Source: RECO01 sp050485385 (GTDB taxonomy: Bacteria > Pseudomonadota > Alphaproteobacteria > Geminicoccales > Geminicoccaceae). Taken from it: DNA of 45,739 nt. The stretch covers positions 1 to 45,739 of the forward strand of contig JBJHBG010000026.1 in assembly GCA_050485385.1 (NCBI GenBank). Direction: 5' to 3'. The notes beneath the pieces are model-generated. The model did no database searches, was not told the DNA's origin, and saw only the letters and a list, made by a program, of their open reading frames with translations. Every line of letters begins with the position of its first letter. Within the stretch, counting starts at the first letter, position 1. Made by a program: the position numbers and the translations under genes. Positions 40,766-45,739 of this stretch are shown here, piece by piece.

Positions 40766-41424
40766 ATGTTCGCGGCGCTCGTGGTGCTGATCGTGCTCGG
40801 CGCGCTGGTGTTCATGGCGATGAGCGGGGCGGCGCTGATCCACTATTGGGACACCGGTCGCGGGGCGACCAAGACGATGCTCGTGCAGCGCATGGTCGGC
40901 GGCATGACGTCGTTCACCTTCCTCGCCATCCCGCTGTTCCTGCTCGCCGGCGAAATCAGGACTGACCGACCGGCTGATGGACTTCGCCCGTGCCCTGGTC
41001 GGCCACTTCAAGGCGGGTCTGGCGCAGGTCACCATCGCCTCCAGCCCGGTGTTCGCGAGCATCTCGGGCTCGGCCTTCGGTGTCTCCATCGGTGCCCTGT
41101 TCGCCGCCGGGCTGACCATCGCCGTCTCGATGACGCTGCTCTTCGGCATCACGACCTACCTCATGGTGCTGCGCTACGGCGTGCCGGCCTATCCCTGGCT
41201 GGGAACGCGAGAACTCGCCTGCGCTGCTGCGCGCGCCGCCCTGCCGCTCGGCGTGCCGCTGATCGTCGTCGGCGGCATCCCTGGTCGGCCGCATGTCCAT
41301 CGTCGAGATCAGCCGCTTCGCTTGGCCGTTCATCCTGATCAAGGTCTTGCTGACCGCGACGATCGTGGGCATTCCCGTCTTGAGCGAGGGGCCGCCCAGA
41401 GCATTCGGCCTCGGAGGGCTGTGA
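40766..41424 (+). pseudogene. Decayed TRAP transporter large permease (DctM) gene
   Basis: Three reading frames together give DctM pieces in order: ALVVLIVLGALVFMAMSG and FTFLAIPLFLLAGEI (frame of 40766); then MDFARALVGHFKAGLAQVTI and FASISGSAFG joined directly to VSIGALFAAGLTIAVSM (frame of 40977), missing the usual region between them; then SIVEISRFAWPFILIKVLLT (frame of 41293) to a TGA at 41422-41424. The remains total ~220 codons against ~430 for an intact DctM. At least two frameshifts and internal deletions make it non-functional. No dctP or dctQ is adjacent. Confidence 0.85.
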
Positions 41425-41522
41425 TGGCGACCGACCCCGCGAAGCGCACCGTCGCCCAGTTCGACCGCGTCGCGGCCGTCACGGGTGCCTGCGCCACAAC
41501 CGACGACAAGGAGACTTCCTGA
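41424..41522 (+). CDS. Possible 32-residue micro-gene
   Basis: A short frame starting MATDPAKRTVAQFDRVAAV and ending DDKETS. Its ATG overlaps the stop of the TRAP remnant (TGATG) and its TGA overlaps the ATG of the next gene. No family is recognised and there is no strong ribosome-binding site, so it may be a leftover. It is listed because of the double overlap. Confidence 0.25.
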   Translation: MATDPAKRTVAQFDRVAAVTGACATTDDKETS

Positions 41523-42421
41523 TGCAGAACGCGCCGATCGGCTTCGTGGGCCTCGGCATGATGGGCGAGGGCGCGACCCGCCGCCTCGTCGAGCGCGGCC
41601 ATGCGGTCGTGGGCTACGACGTCAGTGCCGAGCGCTGCCGGGCGGCCGAAGGTTGGGGCGTGCGGGTCGCGGGTTCGGCCGCCGAGGTGCTGGCCGCGGC
41701 TGACGTGACGCTGGTGTGCGTCGTCTCGACCGCCGCCGTGGTCGACGTCTGCACCGGCCCCAAGGGCTTCCTCACCGTGGCCGACGCCAAGGGCAAGATC
41801 GTGGTCGACCATTCGACCACCGACCTCGCCACCACGCGCCGCCTGGCCGAGCAACTCCGCGACGGGGCCGGCATCCGCTTCGTCGACGCGCCGGTGTCGG
41901 GCGGACCCGTGGCCGCCGCCGAGGGCCGGCTCGCCATGATGACGGGCGGCGCCGAGGCCGACGTGGCCGCGGTCATGCCGATCCTGGAGGAGCTGGCATC
42001 GCGCTGCACCCGGATGGGCGAGGTCGGCGCCGGGCAGGCAACCAAGCTCGTCAACCAAGTCTTGGTGCTCGCCAATTACTGCGTCATCGCCGAGGCCGTG
42101 AACCTCGGCAACGCGCTGGGCATCGACGTCGCCAAGGTGCCCCACGCGCTGGGCACCGGCCATGCGGGCAGCAACCTGTTGAACGATCTTCTGCCGCGCA
42201 TGGTCGAGCGCGACTTCGCGCCCCGAGGCTACGCCCGCCAGATCCTGAAGGACCTGGACCTCGTCCAGGCCACCGCCAAGGAACTGGGCCTAGCCCTGCC
42301 CATGGTCGGCACGGCCAACCAGCTCTACAAGCTGCTCGTCGCCCACGGGAAATCCGAGCTCGACGGCTCCGCCATCGTCGCGCTGCTCGACGGCAGCACG
42401 TGCGACCTCGGCGACAGCTAG
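41522..42421 (+). CDS. 3-hydroxyisobutyrate dehydrogenase-family oxidoreductase (GarR/HIBADH-like)
   Basis: A 299-residue NAD(P)-dependent beta-hydroxyacid dehydrogenase. It has PIGFVGLGMMGEGATRRL, the substrate loop FVDAPVSGGPVAAAEGRLAM (the usual VSGG form, unlike the YihU-like paralogue at 14912), catalytic Lys in GQATKLVNQ, and the C-terminal LKDLDLVQATAKELGLALPM. The substrate may be tartronate semialdehyde, 3-hydroxyisobutyrate or a related acid. ATG 41522 has AAGGAG about 9 nt upstream. It is convergent with the RraA-like gene, and the hydroxy-acid genes beside it suggest a shared catabolic role. Confidence 0.9.
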   Translation: MQNAPIGFVGLGMMGEGATRRLVERGHAVVGYDVSAERCRAAEGWGVRVAGSAAEVLAAADVTLVCVVSTAAVVDVCTGPKGFLTVADAKGKIVVDHSTTDLATTRRLAEQLRDGAGIRFVDAPVSGGPVAAAEGRLAMMTGGAEADVAAVMPILEELASRCTRMGEVGAGQATKLVNQVLVLANYCVIAEAVNLGNALGIDVAKVPHALGTGHAGSNLLNDLLPRMVERDFAPRGYARQILKDLDLVQATAKELGLALPMVGTANQLYKLLVAHGKSELDGSAIVALLDGSTCDLGDS

Positions 42422-42428
42422 CGGGGTC

Positions 42429-42451
42429 CGAGGGGGCCAACAGCCCCCTCG
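42429..42451. terminator. Bidirectional hairpin between convergent genes
   Basis: CGAGGGGGC-CAACA-GCCCCCTCG, a perfect 9-bp stem, lies between genes ending at 42421 (+) and 42474 (-). It is the rightmost member of the GC-rich hairpin family. Confidence 0.65.
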
Positions 42452-42473
42452 CCCCGACGTCGCCTGCGCGATA

Positions 42474-43169
42474 CTAGACCCAGCGGACGCGGTCCGAGGC
42501 GAGCAGGTCGTCGAGGATCGGCAACTGGCCGAGCCCTGCCTTCACCTTCGCTTCCAGCTCGCTCTCCAGCTTGCGGATGATGAGCAAGCGTTCCAGCACG
42601 TGCTGGGCCAGGGCGCGGGCGACGACGACCACGCCGTCGGCGTCACCGACGATCACATCGCCGCTCTCGACGAGGCGGCCGCCGATGGTGACCGGCAGGC
42701 CGATGCTGCCGGGGCCGTTGCGGGCGCAGGAATTGGGCGTAATGCCGGCCGCGAAGACGGGCAGGCCGACCCGCTCGAGGATGGCGACGTCGCGGACGAG
42801 GCCGTCGGTGACGAGTGCCGCAGCACCCTTGTTCCTGGCCATGCCGCAGATGAGGTCGCCGGTGACGCAGGCGCCGCGAAAGCCCTCGTTGGCGACGACC
42901 AGCACGTCGTGCGGCTGGACGAAGGCGAGCGAGGCGGCCAGCGCCAGATTGTCGTTGCCGCTACACAGGCAGGTGAGGGCACTGCCGACGATGTGGTGCG
43001 GCACGTTCGCGTCGTGCAACACGGGCTTGATGCCGTGATCGAGCGCGGCGCGGCCCTCCAGCGCGTCGACGATCCAGCTCGTCGGCACGTTGTCGAAGCC
43101 CTGGAGGACCTCCGGCGGCGTGCGCGCGATCTCGCGGCGGATGGTCAGCAGCGGCGGGTCTTCGATCAT
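42474..43169 (-). CDS. RraA-family protein (HMG/CHA aldolase-like)
   Basis: A 231-residue RraA-fold protein, the family of 4-hydroxy-4-methyl-2-oxoglutarate aldolases and RNase E regulators. Typical blocks are VPTSWIVDALEGRAALDHGI, the phosphate/carboxylate-binding GACVTGDLICGMARNKGAAA, VTDGLVRDVAIL (Arg and Asp of the metal site) and a late GDVIVGDADGVVVV. Catabolic aldolase activity on a hydroxy-keto acid is more likely than RNase E control because it lies 13 bases after an LldD-like oxidase. ATG 43169 has CGGAG upstream. Confidence 0.88.
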   Translation of the reverse strand: MIEDPPLLTIRREIARTPPEVLQGFDNVPTSWIVDALEGRAALDHGIKPVLHDANVPHHIVGSALTCLCSGNDNLALAASLAFVQPHDVLVVANEGFRGACVTGDLICGMARNKGAAALVTDGLVRDVAILERVGLPVFAAGITPNSCARNGPGSIGLPVTIGGRLVESGDVIVGDADGVVVVARALAQHVLERLLIIRKLESELEAKVKAGLGQLPILDDLLASDRVRWV

Positions 43170-43182
43170 GGGAACTCCGGTT

Positions 43183-44376
43183 TCAGGATGCGGCGATCAG
43201 GCCGTCGGCGGGGGTGGTGCGCATGGCGTCGCCGCCGACCAGGAGGTCCGGGCCGATCTCGGCGATGGAGCGGCGTCCGGTGAGGACCATGTCGCGGCGC
43301 AGCTCCTCCTCGAAGATGGCGAGTGCCCGCCGCACCCCTGCCTCGCCGCCGGCCGCCAGCCCGTAGAGATAGCCGCGGCCGATCGAGCAGGCATCGGCGC
43401 CGGCCGCCAGCGCCTTCAGCACGTGGGTGCCGCGGCGCACGCCGCCATCGAGGATCAGCTCCAGGCGGTTGCCGACCGCGTCGCGCATCGCCTTCAGGCA
43501 GTCGAGCGGCGCCGGTGCCCCGTCGAGCTGGCGGCCGCCGTGGTTGGACACCATCACGGCCGTGGCGCCGATGTCGAGGGCGCGGCGCGCGTCGTCGGCG
43601 GCGAGCAAGCCCTTGATCACGAACGGGCCGTCCCATTGCCGGCGCAGCCACGCCGCGTCGTCCCAGGTGAGCGAGCGGTCGTACTGGCGGTTGGCGTAGT
43701 CGGCGACGCCCGGCCCGCTGCCGTCGGCGTCGCCGACGCGGGGTGCCACGTTGGCGAGCGTGACCTTCGGCCCGCGCAGGTGGTCGACGACCCAGCCCGG
43801 CCGCAGCGCGAACGAGGCCCAGGCCCTGGCCGTGAGGCGCGGTGGGATGGTGAGGCCGTAAAGGGTGTCGCGCTCGCGGCTGCCGCTCATCGGCGTGTCC
43901 ACGGTCAGGCAGAGTGCATGATAGCCCTCCGCCTTGCAGCGCTCGACGAGTTCGGTGGTGAGCCCCCGGTCGCGGAAGACGTAGACCTGGAACATCTTGG
44001 GGCCGGCGCTGGCGCGACCCGCTTCCTCGACGGTCGCCGAGGCCATGGTCGAGAGGGTGTAGAGCAGGCCCGCGTCCGCCGCGGCGCGCGCCACCGCCGG
44101 CTCGCCCGCCGGGTGGAACAGGCGGCTGAGGCCGGTCGGCGAAAGCATCAGGGGCAGGGCGAAGGTGCGGCCGAGAAAGCGCGTCGCGAGGTCGACCTCG
44201 GCAACGTCGACCAGGTAGCGCGGCAACAGGTGCCGCTCGTCGAAGGCTTCGGTGTTGCGGCGGAGCGAACTCTCGTCCTCGGCACCGCCGTCCATGAAGT
44301 GGAACAGCGGCGCCGGCAACCGGCGCTTCGCGGCAAGGCGGAGGTCGGCAAGGTTGCGGCAGTGCTGAACGTTCAT
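43183..44376 (-). CDS. FMN-dependent alpha-hydroxy-acid dehydrogenase (LldD-like)
   Basis: A 397-residue FMN enzyme that oxidises L-lactate, glycolate, mandelate or a similar 2-hydroxy acid. It begins NVQHCRNLADLRLAAKRRLP with FHFMDGGAEDESSLRRNTEA. Later come LSPTGLSRLFHPAGEPAVAR, KMFQVYVFRDRGLTTELVER, FVIKGLLAADDARRALDIGA, the catalytic His in VMVSNHGGRQLDG and ILDGGVRRGTHVLKALAAGA. All active-site residues of the family are present. ATG 44376 has GGGGAG 9 nt upstream. It is the first gene of the pair with RraA; its product keto acid may feed that aldolase. Confidence 0.93.
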   Translation of the reverse strand: MNVQHCRNLADLRLAAKRRLPAPLFHFMDGGAEDESSLRRNTEAFDERHLLPRYLVDVAEVDLATRFLGRTFALPLMLSPTGLSRLFHPAGEPAVARAAADAGLLYTLSTMASATVEEAGRASAGPKMFQVYVFRDRGLTTELVERCKAEGYHALCLTVDTPMSGSRERDTLYGLTIPPRLTARAWASFALRPGWVVDHLRGPKVTLANVAPRVGDADGSGPGVADYANRQYDRSLTWDDAAWLRRQWDGPFVIKGLLAADDARRALDIGATAVMVSNHGGRQLDGAPAPLDCLKAMRDAVGNRLELILDGGVRRGTHVLKALAAGADACSIGRGYLYGLAAGGEAGVRRALAIFEEELRRDMVLTGRRSIAEIGPDLLVGGDAMRTTPADGLIAAS

Positions 44377-44429
44377 GGACGCTACTCCCCGTTTCTTCGG
44401 ATGGTGTCAGCTTCGCGCGGGCTTGGCAA

Positions 44430-44888
44430 TCAAGGCTCGGTCGCCGGCCAATCGATCAGCCGATCCTCCAGGTCGTCGTCGACGTCGGTTTCGGGCACGG
44501 CACGGCCGCGGATCGAGGCGCCGGCCCGGTGGATCGCGTCGGGATCGCCGGTGACCAGGTGGTGCCAGGAGGCGAGGCCCCGGCCCTCGGCCAATCGGCG
44601 GTAGGAACAGCTCATGGGCATCCAGAAGACCGCATCGAGCTGCCCGGGCGCCAGCTCGATGCAGGCCGGTACCCGCACCGTCCGGTTGGCGTAGTCGCCG
44701 CAGCGGCAGGTGGCGCGCTCCAAGAGAAAGCAGTGCACGTCGGTGAAGTAGACCGTACCGTCGTCCGCATCCTCCAGTTTGAGGAGGCAGCACTTGGCGC
44801 AGCCGTCGCAGACCGCCTCCCATTCCTCCGTGGTCAGCTCGGCGAGCGGCACCGTCTCCCAGAACCTAGGGCGCAAGCGCACCTCCAT
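44430..44888 (-). CDS. UPF0260/YcgN-like cysteine-cluster protein
   Basis: A 152-residue protein of the UPF0260 (YcgN) family, matching Escherichia coli YcgN in length and pattern as recalled. It has VCDGCAKCCLLKLED (CxxCxxCC), VYFTDVHCFLLERATCRCGD, FWMPMSCSYRRLAEGRGLAS and WHHLVTGDPDAIHRAG. The clustered Cys could hold zinc or an iron-sulfur cluster; function unknown. ATG 44888 begins a purine-poor leader without a strong ribosome-binding site. It is divergent from the tandem thioredoxin-fold gene. Confidence 0.92.
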   Translation of the reverse strand: MEVRLRPRFWETVPLAELTTEEWEAVCDGCAKCCLLKLEDADDGTVYFTDVHCFLLERATCRCGDYANRTVRVPACIELAPGQLDAVFWMPMSCSYRRLAEGRGLASWHHLVTGDPDAIHRAGASIRGRAVPETDVDDDLEDRLIDWPATEP

Positions 44889-44945
44889 TGCTTTCGGCCA
44901 GCGGCGCGCCAAGGTGGAGCACGATAGCCGAGCGCCGGAGCGCCC

Positions 44946-45719
44946 ATGTCCATCCTCGCCAATGCCGGCTCGATGCTGGCGAGCGTCGCCCGCCTCAACC
45001 GCGGCATCTACACCAAGCCCGCCGCCGTCAAGCCGGAACGGCTGCTGGACATCTACGACATCGAGGCCTGTCCGTTCTGCCGCCTGGTGCGCGAGACGCT
45101 GACCGAGCTGGACCTGGACGCGATGGTCTTCCCGTGCCCCAGGGGCGGCACCCGGTTCCGTCCCAGGGCGGTGGACCTCGGTGGCAAGGCCCGGTTCCCC
45201 TTCCTGGTCGATCCCAACACCGGCCGCCGGCTCTACGAGAGCGCCGACATCATCGCCTATCTGTTCGAGACCTACGGCCGCCGTCCGGTGCCGCTCGGCT
45301 GGCGCCTGCGGCCGCTCAACACGACGGCTTCGGGCCTCGCCTCGCTCTCGCGGCTGGGCGCCGGGGCGCGGCGGCGCCCGTCGGTGCCGGCGGCCGAGCC
45401 GCTGGAGCTGTTCTCCATCGAGACCAGCCCCTTCGCCCGCCGGGTGCGCGAGCGCCTGTGCGAACTGGAGCTACCCTACCGCCTGCGCAACGTCGGCCGC
45501 ACCCAGGCGAAGGAGTCGCTGCCGCCGGGCCTCCGCGAGCGCCTCGGCGTGCGGATCGCACCCGAGACCGCCAACCGCAAGGCGCTGTTGGCGCGCACCG
45601 GGCGCCTCATGGTGCCCTACCTGATCGACCCCAACACGACGACCGAGCTGTTCGAGAGCGACGCCATCCTCCGCTATCTGGCGGCGACCAACGGCGCGCC
45701 GGCGGTCGCCCCGGCCTGA
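44946..45719 (+). CDS. Tandem thioredoxin-fold protein (GST-N/glutaredoxin-like, two domains)
   Basis: A 257-residue protein with two GST_N/glutaredoxin-like modules. The first has DIYDIEACPFCRLVRETLTE, an intact CPFC redox motif, then FPFLVDPNTGRRLYESADII. A linker rich in Ser, Arg and Ala joins a second with LFSIETSPFARRVRERLCEL, where the first Cys is replaced by Ser and the second by Ala (SPFA), then MVPYLIDPNTTTELFESDAI. So the second domain is redox-dead by this motif. Both modules keep the cis-Pro and glutathione-binding E-S/D patterns. The likely role is glutathione-dependent. It starts with ATG 44946. Confidence 0.88.
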   Translation: MSILANAGSMLASVARLNRGIYTKPAAVKPERLLDIYDIEACPFCRLVRETLTELDLDAMVFPCPRGGTRFRPRAVDLGGKARFPFLVDPNTGRRLYESADIIAYLFETYGRRPVPLGWRLRPLNTTASGLASLSRLGAGARRRPSVPAAEPLELFSIETSPFARRVRERLCELELPYRLRNVGRTQAKESLPPGLRERLGVRIAPETANRKALLARTGRLMVPYLIDPNTTTELFESDAILRYLAATNGAPAVAPA

Positions 45720-45739
45720 CGCCCGACCCCATGCCTGGC

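Overview
The window is a 45.7 kb piece of very GC-rich, gene-dense bacterial DNA. The proteins (a TarD-type D-tartrate dehydratase, DppABCDF-type importer, TRAP remnant, RraA/LldD hydroxy-acid genes, DUF2256, UPF0260) and the frequent GTG/TTG starts with 4-base stop/start overlaps fit an alphaproteobacterium, probably of the Rhodospirillales kind or a relative. That placement is inference. No rRNA, tRNA, CRISPR array or complete insertion sequence was seen. A 10-N scaffold gap at 30350-30359 and a gene cut by the left edge suggest a draft or metagenome-derived assembly.

Layout. 1-4.7 kb: 5' part of treY (malto-oligosyltrehalose synthase), a cupin plus secreted-protein pair, an MDR oxidoreductase and a secreted alpha/beta hydrolase. 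4.8-11 kb: a membrane-anchored AraC regulator with a candidate 21-bp-spaced operator, an M20 peptidase, a small membrane protein, a DUF892 ferritin-like protein, D-tartrate dehydratase coupled to a peroxiredoxin, and an AraC-GyrI regulator behind a structured leader. 11-16.8 kb: a DASS/TrkA-C transporter, a small zinc protein, a CPG2-like M20 peptidase, an AhpD-like protein, and a YihU-like reductase overlapping a PdxA-like dehydrogenase.

16.8-22.6 kb (minus strand): the most unusual locus. A class-III aminotransferase is followed by a 29-residue membrane peptide, XpaC, TelA, an SPFH-GYF protein and a double-zinc-ribbon membrane protein, nearly all overlapping or tightly spaced. It resembles a PspA-less version of the YdjG/YdjI envelope-stress system fused to TelA/XpaC.

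22.7-29.1 kb: nitroreductase, AI-2E-family permease coupled to phosphoglucomutase, an unrecognised membrane protein, a class-IV aminotransferase and a toxin-first HigBA-like toxin-antitoxin pair with a palindromic operator. 29.2-38.7 kb: a peptide-type ABC importer (SBP, two permeases, two ATPases) divergent from a two-subunit ThDP decarboxylase of the ComDE (sulfopyruvate/phosphonopyruvate) type, then a zinc alcohol dehydrogenase and an M19 dipeptidase. 38.7-45.7 kb: photolyase overlapping DUF2256, a decayed TRAP DctM gene, a 3-hydroxyisobutyrate-dehydrogenase-family enzyme, an LldD-RraA pair, UPF0260 and a tandem thioredoxin-fold (GST/glutaredoxin-like) protein.

The recurring theme is uptake and oxidation of small hydroxy-, sulfo- or amino-acids and peptides, plus redox and envelope stress. 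Two repeat types cross the window: a 73-bp intergenic repeat with one copy near each end (68/73 identical, inverted), and a family of GC-rich hairpins at gene 3' ends confined to 30-42.5 kb, three of which cluster around the assembly gap.
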